From Lachnospiraceae bacterium (GTDB lineage Bacteria > Bacillota_A > Clostridia > Lachnospirales > Lachnospiraceae), in contig JAFUOI010000010.1 of assembly GCA_017482005.1 (NCBI GenBank), forward strand, positions 1 through 64,000: a stretch of 64,000 nucleotides of DNA, given 5' to 3'. Positions 34,840-43,303 of the stretch are shown here, in pieces (position 1 is the first letter of the stretch; each line of letters opens with the position of its first letter). The position numbers and the translations under genes are program-made. The notes under the pieces are model-generated. The model saw nothing but the letters and a program-made list of their open reading frames with translations. It did not search any database and had not been told where the DNA came from.

Positions 34840-35563
34840 ATTTTAGTATAGTTTCCAAAATTCCTGTCCAGATGACATAGCCTTCACCGGTCGGATGGAC
34901 GCCGTCAACGGTATAGGTGAAATTATTGTCTGCATCAACAACGGCAGAGTAGATGTCCAAATAGGTGATCCCTTTTTGTTCTGCCAGCTGCTGCAGAGAG
35001 AGGTTCAGATTTTGTACAACGGTATTGTCAATTCCTGTGGATGTGTGCACAGGGAGAACGCTCTGAATATAGATTTCACAATCCGGAAGGGATGTTTTAA
35101 GTTCATCCAGAATTTTTTCATAGTAAGAGAGCGTTGTTTCTGCAGGTATGTCCTGCCGGATATCATTGATACCCACCATGAGGAAAATCTTTTCCGGTGT
35201 CTGTGAAGTGATGGTGTCAAGGCGGTTGTATACGCCTTCCGTTACATCGGAATCAATTCCGCGGTTGGCAACCGTGTAATCCGTAAAATATTCATCCCAC
35301 TCAAAACGTGCTGTAATGGAATCGCCGACAAAGACGATGTCCACATCCTGTACCGGAAGCATGTCAAACTGTGTACTGCGCTGTACGTAGGATGCATTGC
35401 GTTCATAGTTGTAGCTTTCTTTGTCAGAGGCCATAGTTTGTGCCAGCATGGAAAAATAATTTCCGCGGATCAGTAAAAACAGTGTCATGCCTCCGAGAAG
35501 AAGACATCCGATAAGAAGTATGTAAAATCCATTGCGGTAAAATCGTTCTGATTTCTTTTTCAT
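34838..35563 (-). CDS. Membrane-anchored SGNH/GDSL hydrolase
   Basis: A 241-residue protein with one N-terminal hydrophobic segment (FYILLIGCLLLGGMTLFLLI) and an external SGNH domain. VFVGDSITARF gives the nucleophile Ser block, VGINDIR the Asn block, and DGVHPTGEGY the catalytic Asp-His pair. ATG at 35563 is preferred because GGAGG lies nine bases upstream. Such enzymes remove acyl or acetyl groups, for example from surface glycans; no substrate can be assigned here. Confidence 0.85.
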   Translation of the reverse strand: MKKKSERFYRNGFYILLIGCLLLGGMTLFLLIRGNYFSMLAQTMASDKESYNYERNASYVQRSTQFDMLPVQDVDIVFVGDSITARFEWDEYFTDYTVANRGIDSDVTEGVYNRLDTITSQTPEKIFLMVGINDIRQDIPAETTLSYYEKILDELKTSLPDCEIYIQSVLPVHTSTGIDNTVVQNLNLSLQQLAEQKGITYLDIYSAVVDADNNFTYTVDGVHPTGEGYVIWTGILETILK

Positions 35564-35615
35564 AGTATATATCCTCCGCACAAAGTAATTTGAGCGATCG
35601 TAAATAGTATATTAT

Positions 35616-36905
35616 TTAGGAATCAAGTTTGATTCCGTTGATGTCAATGTCATCGCCGTCTTCTACAGGGATTACAAGACATTTTTGTCCATCAATAACC
35701 TGGGATTTTACAAGAGAAGCGCGCTCCGGTTTCATGCGGACAAAGACGTCACACAGCTTCGGAGTGTCATCATCTGCGATAACCTCACCGGTATCCGGGT
35801 CCACGTAGTTGGTCTTGCCTTCGGAATCCTGTACTTTTGCAAGGGATTCTTTGAGGGAAGCCACTTCGCAGATAAGCTCTTTTTCTTTTTTCTTCTGTTC
35901 ATTTTTGGCAAGTGCTTTTGTGTCAAGCACTGCATCTGCAGTCGGGAGTTCTTCTGCAAATTCTTCCTCAAATGCTTTTTCAAGTTTTGGAGCAAGTTCT
36001 TCAGAAAAATCACATTCTTCCAAAATTGTTTTAAAGGTATCGGAAGTCAGTGTAATCGGCTCTGCATCCGGGTTTTCCGGTTGCTCACGGTCAAGCATAT
36101 CGCTGATGGATTCCTGAAGGGTGATGAAAACATCATCGGCAAGTACTTCGTCGTCCGGAATTTGTGCAACAGCTTTCTTAACGATGTCCTGGAAGGATTT
36201 TTTCTGCTGGAGTGCCGTTCTTTTGGAACCGCATCCGAGACCGCCTTCCATGAAGGACTTGTGAGGCTCTTTGGCATTTTTTGTGTAATAAACAAGTGCG
36301 TGAATGTCACTGCTGCGCTGCGTAAATGCAGGGAAAAGGAAACCGTTCTCCGGTGGAGAAACAATCCAGTCGCGCAGGCGTACACCGATTTTGTTTTCTT
36401 CTTCAAGATAACCGAGTCCCGGTTTGGATAGTGTGACGGGACAGATGGAACAGAGGAGATATTCATAAACTTCCTCCGACTCATCAAGTTTGCGGTTGTC
36501 TTCGGTTTTTACCATCACGTCGTAGGCGTCATGATAGAGAAGTATCAGATAGTTTCCGACATAGTCGTATGTATCAATAATCAAGTCATAGAAGCGGTCC
36601 AAAAGTCCTTCCTCTTTCAGGGCACTTGCCTTTAATCCCATGAAAAACTGTTGTTTACCGCCGGCTTCTTCTTCCTCCCGAGGGAACTCAAGCTCAAGAA
36701 GATTGTTTCCGAGCGTTCCGGAGAGAGTTTTCTTGGCAATTTCGAGATATTTGTAATATTCTTCGTCCGGAAGATTTAAAAATACCTCATTTAATGTTAC
36801 GACCTTTTCCTTTTGGGAATTGACATAGCACCCGGTCATGCGGGTAAAGGTACATTGGTCTTTTTTGAATCGTTTTTTCAGTTCTGACAAATCTTTGCGT
36901 TGCAT
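35616..36905 (-). CDS. DUF4317 family protein
   Basis: A 429-residue soluble acidic protein. MQRKDLSELKKRFKKDQCTF and the later GGLGCGSKRTALQQKKSF are typical of the DUF4317 family found in Lachnospiraceae; its function is unknown. The middle segment VSPPENGFLFPAFTQRSSDI is likely the conserved core, and residues about 335-370 form a charged coiled coil. It is a single-gene unit read leftward. Confidence 0.75.
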   Translation of the reverse strand: MQRKDLSELKKRFKKDQCTFTRMTGCYVNSQKEKVVTLNEVFLNLPDEEYYKYLEIAKKTLSGTLGNNLLELEFPREEEEAGGKQQFFMGLKASALKEEGLLDRFYDLIIDTYDYVGNYLILLYHDAYDVMVKTEDNRKLDESEEVYEYLLCSICPVTLSKPGLGYLEEENKIGVRLRDWIVSPPENGFLFPAFTQRSSDIHALVYYTKNAKEPHKSFMEGGLGCGSKRTALQQKKSFQDIVKKAVAQIPDDEVLADDVFITLQESISDMLDREQPENPDAEPITLTSDTFKTILEECDFSEELAPKLEKAFEEEFAEELPTADAVLDTKALAKNEQKKKEKELICEVASLKESLAKVQDSEGKTNYVDPDTGEVIADDDTPKLCDVFVRMKPERASLVKSQVIDGQKCLVIPVEDGDDIDINGIKLDS

Positions 36906-36973
36906 AGGTTAACTCCGTTTCTTTTTTCTACTTCACAGTATAAATTTTGAGCGCTTAGATTGCAAGGGAAAAC

Positions 36974-37002
36974 TTGTCCTTAAGATGGTTCTTTGTTATA
37001 CT
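36974..37002 (+). promoter_or_regulatory. Promoter of the folate operon
   Basis: TTGTCC (36974-36979), 17 bp, TATACT (36997-37002). The leader contains an imperfect GC-rich hairpin near 37019-37045 just before the AGGAGG site. Confidence 0.7.
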
Positions 37003-37065
37003 GAGAGATAAGTGTGATGATGCGCGGATGGTATCCGGCGCGCATGGAACAGGAGGAAAAGCAAT

Positions 37066-37695
37066 ATGATGGCAGAAAGTAAAATGAATGATTTTATAAA
37101 AGTACTCTCTTCAAGTGAGCCTGTACCGGGAGGCGGCGGTGCAAGCGGCTATGCTGCGGCGATAGGAATGGCTCTTGGAAATATGGTTGCGAATCTTACC
37201 ACAGGGAAGAAGAAATATGCCCAGTATCAGGAGGAAATAGAACAGATTCTTGAGAATGGCGACAGAATCGCCGAGGAGCTGATGACGTTTATGGATAAAG
37301 ATGCGGAGGCGTTTGAGCCGTTATCTAAGGCATATGGACTACCTAAGACAACGGAGGAAGAAATCGCAGAGAGAACACGTATTATGGAAGCTGCGCTTAA
37401 GGATGCAAGTGAGGCACCCCTTGCGCTGATGGAAAAAATCATGGAAGCACTTGCGCTTATTCTCCGTCTTTCGGAAATCGGGAGCAGAATCGCAATCAGC
37501 GATGCAGGTGTCGGAGCACAGATGTGTAAAGCTGCACTTAACGGAGCATCTTTAAATGTATTTATCAATACAAAGCTGATGAAAGACAGACAGCTGGCAG
37601 AAGCAATGAATGCCAGAGCTGATAAGATGTTAGCCGAGGGTAACCAAATGGCAGATGAAGCATATGAAAATGTGGTACGTGCGATTCGCGGATAG
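37066..37695 (+). CDS. Cyclodeaminase/cyclohydrolase family protein
   Basis: A 209-residue protein related to formimidoyltetrahydrofolate cyclodeaminase. The signature PVPGGGGASGYAAAIGMALG lies near residue 18 (two ATG codons in a row at the start follow GGAGG). MAxMVxxLT is seen as NMVANLTTGKKKY. Members convert formimino-THF to methenyl-THF or hydrolyse methenyl-THF. folD, the next step in one-carbon interconversion, follows after 55 bp, supporting a folate role. Confidence 0.87.
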   Translation: MMAESKMNDFIKVLSSSEPVPGGGGASGYAAAIGMALGNMVANLTTGKKKYAQYQEEIEQILENGDRIAEELMTFMDKDAEAFEPLSKAYGLPKTTEEEIAERTRIMEAALKDASEAPLALMEKIMEALALILRLSEIGSRIAISDAGVGAQMCKAALNGASLNVFINTKLMKDRQLAEAMNARADKMLAEGNQMADEAYENVVRAIRG

Positions 37696-37750
37696 ACCGG
37701 AAATTAATAGTATCAGATTGAAAATAAGATAAAACGGAGGAATCAAAAAG

Positions 37751-38590
37751 ATGGAATGTTTAAAAGGACTTCCTGTGGCGAAGGCTGTCAATGAACAGAT
37801 TGCGGAGGAGATGAAGACGTTTGAAGGAGCGTTACCGCATCTTGCGATTGTGCGTGTCGGTGAAAAACCGGATGATATCGCATACGAACGCGGTGCGGTC
37901 AAAAAGATGGAAAAAGTCGGATTTGACTGTACAAAGTTTACTTTTCCGGAAGATATAACAAACGAAGAGTTTCAGAAGGAATTTGATAAAATTAATGAAA
38001 ATGATGCCATTGACGGTATCCTGCTTTTGAGACCGCTTCCGAAACATCTGGATGAAAAGGCAATTGAGCAACGTATTGATCCTGCAAAGGATTTAGATGG
38101 CATTTCACCTTCAAATCTTGCAAAGGTTTATGCGGGGGATGCCAGCGGATTTGCGCCGTGCACGGCGGAGGCAGTCGTTGAGATGCTGGATTTTGCGGGA
38201 ATAGATATTACGGGAAAGAGAGTTACGGTTGTCGGCAGAAGTCTGGTCATCGGAAAGCCGGTTACCATGCTTCTTATGAAGAGAAATGCGACAGTGACCG
38301 TATGTCATACAAGGACGGTAGATATGCCTTCCGTATGCCGGAATGCAGAGATTATTGTGGCAGCAGCAGGTGTTGCAAAAATGATTACGGCAGATTATGT
38401 AGGAAAGGATGCAATCGTAATTGATGTCGGCATTAACGTGGATGCAGAAGGAAATCTTTGCGGTGATGTGGATTATGATGCTATGGACGGAATTGCATCC
38501 GTTGCAACTCCGGTCCCTGGCGGTGTCGGATCTGTGACAACTTCGGTTTTGGCAAAACATTTATTGAGGGCGGCAAAAAGCAGACGGTAA
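37751..38590 (+). CDS. folD: Bifunctional methylene-THF dehydrogenase/cyclohydrolase
   Basis: A 279-residue enzyme that interconverts methylene-, methenyl- and 10-formyl-THF using NADP. DGILLLRPLPKHLDE and DPAKDLDGISPSNLAKV are the FolD substrate blocks; VVGRSLVIGKPVTMLL is the cofactor loop; TPVPGGVGSVTTSVLAKH closes the protein. The usual catalytic YxxxK appears as IAYERGAVKK, and the Q/D of the LPLP loop is retained as RPLPK. It is slightly shorter than typical but complete. Confidence 0.93.
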   Translation: MECLKGLPVAKAVNEQIAEEMKTFEGALPHLAIVRVGEKPDDIAYERGAVKKMEKVGFDCTKFTFPEDITNEEFQKEFDKINENDAIDGILLLRPLPKHLDEKAIEQRIDPAKDLDGISPSNLAKVYAGDASGFAPCTAEAVVEMLDFAGIDITGKRVTVVGRSLVIGKPVTMLLMKRNATVTVCHTRTVDMPSVCRNAEIIVAAAGVAKMITADYVGKDAIVIDVGINVDAEGNLCGDVDYDAMDGIASVATPVPGGVGSVTTSVLAKHLLRAAKSRR

Positions 38591-38614
38591 GATCTGTCTC
38601 GGAAGGAGTATTTT

Positions 38615-39361
38615 TTGCAGAAAAATTATAAATTAATGCTTGGTTATGACGGCAGCAGATATTCCGGCTGGGAACATAAAGAAGGCCGGGATACGATACA
38701 GGGGAAGCTGATGCAGGTGTTGCAGCATCTTTCCGAAAAACCGGTAAATGTTATCGGAGCCGGACGTACGGATGCGGGTGTACATGCAAAGGGAATGGTG
38801 GCAAGTGTTATTCTTGATACGGAGCTTAAAGAATCAGAGATATTGGGTTATGTAAACCACTATTTGCCGGATGATATTGCGGTGTATGCGGTAAATGAAG
38901 TGCCGGAGCGGTTTCATGCAAGATACAATGCCACCGGAAAGACATACTGTTATACTATTTATGACGGTAGTGTGAAGCCGTTGTTTGACCGCAGATATGT
39001 TTGGACGGTGCAGGAAAGATGTGATGTTGACCGTATGAGAGAAGCAGCGGATTTTCTCATGGGCACTCATGATTATGCGGCTTTTTGTAAAAATCCCGGC
39101 AAAAAGAAGTCTACAGTCCGGACGGTAGACCGTTTGGAAATAGTACGAAACGGTGATTATGTGACAATGACGTTTCATGGAAATGGGTTTTTACATCATA
39201 TGGTGCGCATCATGGCAGGAACACTTGTTGAAGTCGGTCTTATGCGCATGGATCCGGAGCAGGTCGTATCAGCGCTTGAGACAAAAGAGCGCACGCTTTC
39301 CGGCGTGACAGCGCCGGCACAGGGACTTACGCTTATGCAGATTGATTATCCTGCAAGATAG
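38615..39361 (+). CDS. truA: tRNA pseudouridine(38-40) synthase
   Basis: A 248-residue TruA-type pseudouridine synthase, starting at TTG behind GGAAGGAG. LGYDGSRYSGWE opens the fold, GAGRTDAGVHAKG holds the catalytic Asp near residue 53, and GNGFLHHMVRIMAGTLVEVG is the C-terminal signature. It modifies uridines in the anticodon arm. Its last 16 bases overlap the end of the oppositely oriented sigG. Confidence 0.95.
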   Translation: MQKNYKLMLGYDGSRYSGWEHKEGRDTIQGKLMQVLQHLSEKPVNVIGAGRTDAGVHAKGMVASVILDTELKESEILGYVNHYLPDDIAVYAVNEVPERFHARYNATGKTYCYTIYDGSVKPLFDRRYVWTVQERCDVDRMREAADFLMGTHDYAAFCKNPGKKKSTVRTVDRLEIVRNGDYVTMTFHGNGFLHHMVRIMAGTLVEVGLMRMDPEQVVSALETKERTLSGVTAPAQGLTLMQIDYPAR

Positions 39362-40125
39362 TTCCGCATGGTTTTTAGGGCGTTTTTTTCGAGACGGGAA
39401 ACCTGAGCCTGGGAAATACCGATCATGTCGGCGACTTCCATTTGGGTTTTCCCTTCAAAAAAGCGGAGAGAGATAATCTCGTGTTCCCGACTGTTCAGGC
39501 GTTTCATTGCTTCAGATAAAGAGAGAGATTCAATCCAGTTCTCCTCTTTATTTTTTTTGTCACTGATTTGATCCATGACGTAGAGTGTATCTCCGCCTTC
39601 CGTGTAGATCGGTTCGCTCAGGCTCATGGGATTTTGCATGGCATCAAGTGCATACGTAATATCTTCCTTTGAAATGCCGATTTCAGCAGATAACTCTTCG
39701 ATAGTGGGCTCTTTTTGGTTTTGTTTTGTCATATATTCACGTGCACAGATGGCCTTGTATGCAATGTCTTTGAGAGAACGTGATACGCGCAGAGGGCTGT
39801 TATCCCGCAGATGACGGCGTATTTCTCCGATAATCATCGGAACGGCATAGGTTGAAAACTTAACGCCGAGACTGCAGTCAAAATTATCAATGGCTTTAAT
39901 CAGTCCGATGCAGCCGATTTGAAATAAATCATCCACGTTTTCGGATGCGTTTGAAAAACGCCGGATTACACTGAGAACAAGTCGGAGATTTCCTTCGATA
40001 TATTGAAGGCGGGCTTCTTCGTCCCCCGATTTGATGCGTTCAAAAAGTTCTGCCTGCCGGGATGCTTCCATAAGCGGAAGCTTGGCAGTATTAACACCGC
40101 AGATTTCTACTTTTCCCTGTGCCAT
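39346..40125 (-). CDS. sigG: RNA polymerase sigma-G (forespore)
   Basis: A 259-residue sigma factor. KVEICGVNTAKLPL near the start is the sigma-G N-terminal signature; VDDLFQIGCIGLIKAIDNFD is region 2 and KTQMEVADMIGISQAQVSRL region 4. ATG at 40125 is nine bases after AGGAGG; GTG at 40131 is too close. It directs late forespore genes. In Bacillus sigG follows spoIIGA-sigE; here it is 7 kb away, inverted, and convergent with truA. Confidence 0.95.
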   Translation of the reverse strand: MAQGKVEICGVNTAKLPLMEASRQAELFERIKSGDEEARLQYIEGNLRLVLSVIRRFSNASENVDDLFQIGCIGLIKAIDNFDCSLGVKFSTYAVPMIIGEIRRHLRDNSPLRVSRSLKDIAYKAICAREYMTKQNQKEPTIEELSAEIGISKEDITYALDAMQNPMSLSEPIYTEGGDTLYVMDQISDKKNKEENWIESLSLSEAMKRLNSREHEIISLRFFEGKTQMEVADMIGISQAQVSRLEKNALKTMRNYLAG

Positions 40126-40262
40126 TGCCACATTCCTCCTGTTTCATTCTGATATTGAAAGCATGTGCAGGAACAGAGGATTTTATGCAGGGAAACAGAA
40201 AGATTAAAGGTAGTAAAAAAACGTGTTTTATGGTAAAATTCTGAAAAAGGGGGAAACAGGGT

Positions 40263-42503
40263 ATGAGTTATAATATAGAATTTCAGATCAGTGCGCTCAT
40301 GATGATGATTGTGATCGTGATTGTTTTCTATTCAAAAAAACGCTATGGCTCGCTGGAGAACCGGCTGTACGGATATATGATTATTGTTGTACTTCTGCTT
40401 GTGATTTCAGACATCTCCAGTGTTATCACTCTGGCAACGCCTGATAAATATCCGAAACTGACGAGTTTTCTTGGTTATACATATTTGGTTGTGATGCATC
40501 TGTTTATTACATGTATGTGCATGTATACAACGGCAATGAATGTTAAAGGGAAATTAAGAAATGCGCCCCGTGTCACCCGGTTTTTCTTTTGGCTTTGGCC
40601 GTCGGTAGAATTTATTGCAATTGTGGTTACCTGTTGTCTGGATTTGTATCCGATGGGATACGGAAGACATGTATATACTACCGGTTCTGCGGTTTCTTTC
40701 AGCTATGCAGTCGGTGCGGTTGCGATTGTCTATATGGTTATGTATGCACTGATTAACAGAAAAAACATACGTCTGCGGCAACAGTTTCCGATTTACCTGT
40801 ATGCAGCAGTGGAGGGATTCATGGTCATTATGCAGAATACGAACCGTTTTCTGCTTCTGTCTACCTTTGCTACTGTAATTGTGATGTATATTATGTATTT
40901 TACCCTTGAAAATCCGGATTTGCAGATGATTGAAGCGTTGAATACTGCAAAAGTAGATGCAGAGAATGCGAACCGCGCCAAAACGATGTTCCTTGCCAAT
41001 ATGAGTCATGAAATCAGGACTCCTATTAATACCATCCTTGGAATGGATGAGATGATTTTGAGAGAATCTGAGTCTGAGGAGGTTGCGGAGTATGCCGGAA
41101 ATATCAAAAGAGCAGGAAAGGCACTACTTTCTATCGTAAATGATGTGCTTGATTTTTCGAAGATAGAGTCCGGTAAAATGGAACTTGTGGAAACAGAGTA
41201 CCGCATTTTGGATTCTTGTTCCGATATGGTAAATTTGATGCAGATGAGAGCTTCCGAAAAAGGGCTTCATTTTGTTGTTGATATGGATTCCGAAATGCCG
41301 AGGGTGTTGATTGGAGATGAAGTACGAATTCGCCAGATTGTGATGAACCTGCTTACCAACGCTGTCAAATACACGGATGAGGGGGAAGTGGTGTTGGATG
41401 TGCGTCATACAAAGATCAGCGAGAGTGCAGTGTGTCTTTGTGTGGAAGTAAGAGATACCGGACGCGGAATTTTGGAAGAGGATATTCCGAAATTATACCA
41501 GTCGTTCCAGCGTATTGACGAAAACAGAAATCGTAATATAGAAGGAACAGGACTTGGACTTACCATTGTCCAAAATCTTCTTGAATTGATGAACAGTGAA
41601 CTTCGTGTGCAAAGTACCTATGGAAAAGGTTCCATATTTTCTTTTGAAATCATTCAAAAGGTAGTGGATTGGGAGCCGGTAGGCGACATAAAAAATACAA
41701 TCTCTATGCAGGATGCAGGGGAGGAACGATATATCTGGGCACCGAAGGCAACCATCCTTGTGACGGACGATAATGTTATGAACCTGGCGGTTGTCCGCGG
41801 ACTGTTGAAGCGAACGGGTGTGCAGTTGTATGTGGCTTCCTGCGGACAGGAAACGATTGCACTTGTAAAAGAGCATAAGTTTGATATTGTATTTTTGGAT
41901 CATATGATGCCTGAGATGGATGGCATTGAAACGTATCGGGAGATCCGCCGAATGTGGAATTCCGGAGAGCGTCTCATGACAACGAAAGAGACACCGTTCC
42001 TCATTCTGACGGCAAATGCGGTGGCAGGAGCCAAGGAAATGTATTTACAGGAAGGATTTTTTGATTATATCAGTAAACCGGTGGATGCCAAACGTTTGGA
42101 AACGGTTCTTCGCATGTATCTTCCAAAAGAATATATTGAACACAGAGTTGAACGGGTACAGAAATCTAAAGTATTAAATGAAACGGATATAAGGGCGCAA
42201 GACCCGGAAACTTTGGCGGCGCAAGCCGATATGACTTCATATTTTATGGCGATGTCGGAGCGGCGTAAAAGGCAACTGTCTCATAGCATGGAGAAGGGAA
42301 ACATGACAGAAATATGCCTGCTCTGCCGAGATGTCCGGTGCAATGTGCAGGCTATGGAGGGGACGGAAGAGACGCAGAAGTTTATTGCGGTGCTAAAGGA
42401 TATGGAACAGATGGCACGCAGGGGAGAGGGAGAGAAGCTTATTGGTCAGCAAACTGAGTTGATGCAGATATGGGAAAAAATAGAGTTAGGAGCAGCTGTA
42501 TGA
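40263..42503 (+). CDS. Hybrid sensor histidine kinase with receiver domain
   Basis: A 746-residue membrane kinase. About six membrane segments fill residues 5-225. HisKA has the H box MSHEIRTPINTILG (His near 249), the ATPase domain has N, G1 and G2 boxes (IVMNLLTNAVKYT, DTGRGI, GTGLGLTIV), and the receiver has IVFLDHMMPEMDG with Asp near 545 and a final KP. Residues about 640-746 resemble an HPt helix bundle but no His is present at the expected place (LCRDVRCNVQAME). The signal is unknown. It overlaps the CAP-domain gene by ATGA and is likely co-expressed with it. Confidence 0.9.
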   Translation: MSYNIEFQISALMMMIVIVIVFYSKKRYGSLENRLYGYMIIVVLLLVISDISSVITLATPDKYPKLTSFLGYTYLVVMHLFITCMCMYTTAMNVKGKLRNAPRVTRFFFWLWPSVEFIAIVVTCCLDLYPMGYGRHVYTTGSAVSFSYAVGAVAIVYMVMYALINRKNIRLRQQFPIYLYAAVEGFMVIMQNTNRFLLLSTFATVIVMYIMYFTLENPDLQMIEALNTAKVDAENANRAKTMFLANMSHEIRTPINTILGMDEMILRESESEEVAEYAGNIKRAGKALLSIVNDVLDFSKIESGKMELVETEYRILDSCSDMVNLMQMRASEKGLHFVVDMDSEMPRVLIGDEVRIRQIVMNLLTNAVKYTDEGEVVLDVRHTKISESAVCLCVEVRDTGRGILEEDIPKLYQSFQRIDENRNRNIEGTGLGLTIVQNLLELMNSELRVQSTYGKGSIFSFEIIQKVVDWEPVGDIKNTISMQDAGEERYIWAPKATILVTDDNVMNLAVVRGLLKRTGVQLYVASCGQETIALVKEHKFDIVFLDHMMPEMDGIETYREIRRMWNSGERLMTTKETPFLILTANAVAGAKEMYLQEGFFDYISKPVDAKRLETVLRMYLPKEYIEHRVERVQKSKVLNETDIRAQDPETLAAQADMTSYFMAMSERRKRQLSHSMEKGNMTEICLLCRDVRCNVQAMEGTEETQKFIAVLKDMEQMARRGEGEKLIGQQTELMQIWEKIELGAAV

Positions 42504-43207
42504 GAGAGAAGAAAGAGAAAAGACGAGTGATGTATGCGGTAATGCTGATAATTATGATTCCGATGTTGTTGTGTATGACAAATCCGGTGCAGGCAAAGGC
42601 TGCAAAGATGAAACTTAATGTGAGTAAAAAGACGATTGTCATCGGAAGCACATACAAACTAAAGGTGCAAAATACCTCAAAGAAGGTAAAGTGGTCATCA
42701 TCCAATAAAAAGGTTGCGACAGTGACATCCGGTGGAAAAGTGACAGCGAAAAAAGCAGGTACGACTACCATTACCGCTAAAGTGGGAAAGAAAAAAATGG
42801 AATGTACCATTAAGGTAATCACAAAGCAGACTTCTTACCGCAATAAGTTGATTAAGTTGATAAATAAGGATAGACGACGTTACGGTTTTTCTTCCTTTGA
42901 TAAGAATTCGTTGCTTCATGCAGCAGCACAGAAACGAGCGAAAGAACTGTCAAAGAAATTTTCACATAAACGTCCTAACGGTGATAAGTGGACATCTGCT
43001 ATCAGTATGAAATATGATTTTAAACGTGCGGCAGAAAATATTGCATGTGATTTTGCAAAGCCGGAGCAGGTAGTCGATGCGTGGATGGACAAAGCTTCCA
43101 CTAAGGCAAAGATTATCAGCAAGCAGTACGACGAGATTGGTGTTGGTGTTTATCTTGCACCGGACGGTTATTTGTATTGGTGTGCAATCTTTGCAAAGGA
43201 AAAATAG
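42500..43207 (+). CDS. Secreted Ig-like (Big_2) and CAP-domain protein
   Basis: A 235-residue secreted protein. A signal peptide (about residues 1-33, ending VQAKAA) precedes a Big_2 Ig-like domain (KLNVSKKTIVIGSTYKLKV ... WSSSNKKVATV) and a CAP/SCP domain (LIKLINKDRRRYGFSSF, HKRPNGDKW, AENIACDFAKPEQVVDAWM). The protein is strongly basic. CAP proteins of this YkwD type are extracellular; their activity is mostly unknown. ATG at 42500 overlaps the kinase stop. It may be the output or sensor partner of the kinase. Confidence 0.85.
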   Translation: MREKKEKRRVMYAVMLIIMIPMLLCMTNPVQAKAAKMKLNVSKKTIVIGSTYKLKVQNTSKKVKWSSSNKKVATVTSGGKVTAKKAGTTTITAKVGKKKMECTIKVITKQTSYRNKLIKLINKDRRRYGFSSFDKNSLLHAAAQKRAKELSKKFSHKRPNGDKWTSAISMKYDFKRAAENIACDFAKPEQVVDAWMDKASTKAKIISKQYDEIGVGVYLAPDGYLYWCAIFAKEK

Positions 43208-43229
43208 AATGGAATAAGCAGAATAATGA

Positions 43230-43264
43230 AAAGCCGGGCAACTTGAGATGTGTTGCCCGGCTTT
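43230..43264. terminator. Terminator between the CAP gene and the GH3 gene
   Basis: Perfect 13-bp stem AAAGCCGGGCAAC / GTTGCCCGGCTTT around a 9-nt loop, between convergent genes. Confidence 0.88.
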
Positions 43265-43303
43265 ACGTTATTTGTGCGTCGTGACGCGTTGTGAAGCATC
43301 GAA

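Noticed and set aside
35685..36431. Long plus-strand reading frame opposite the DUF4317 gene
   Set aside because: It is rich in Phe and Cys as expected for an antisense frame, has no ribosome site, and the minus-strand frame has clear family features.
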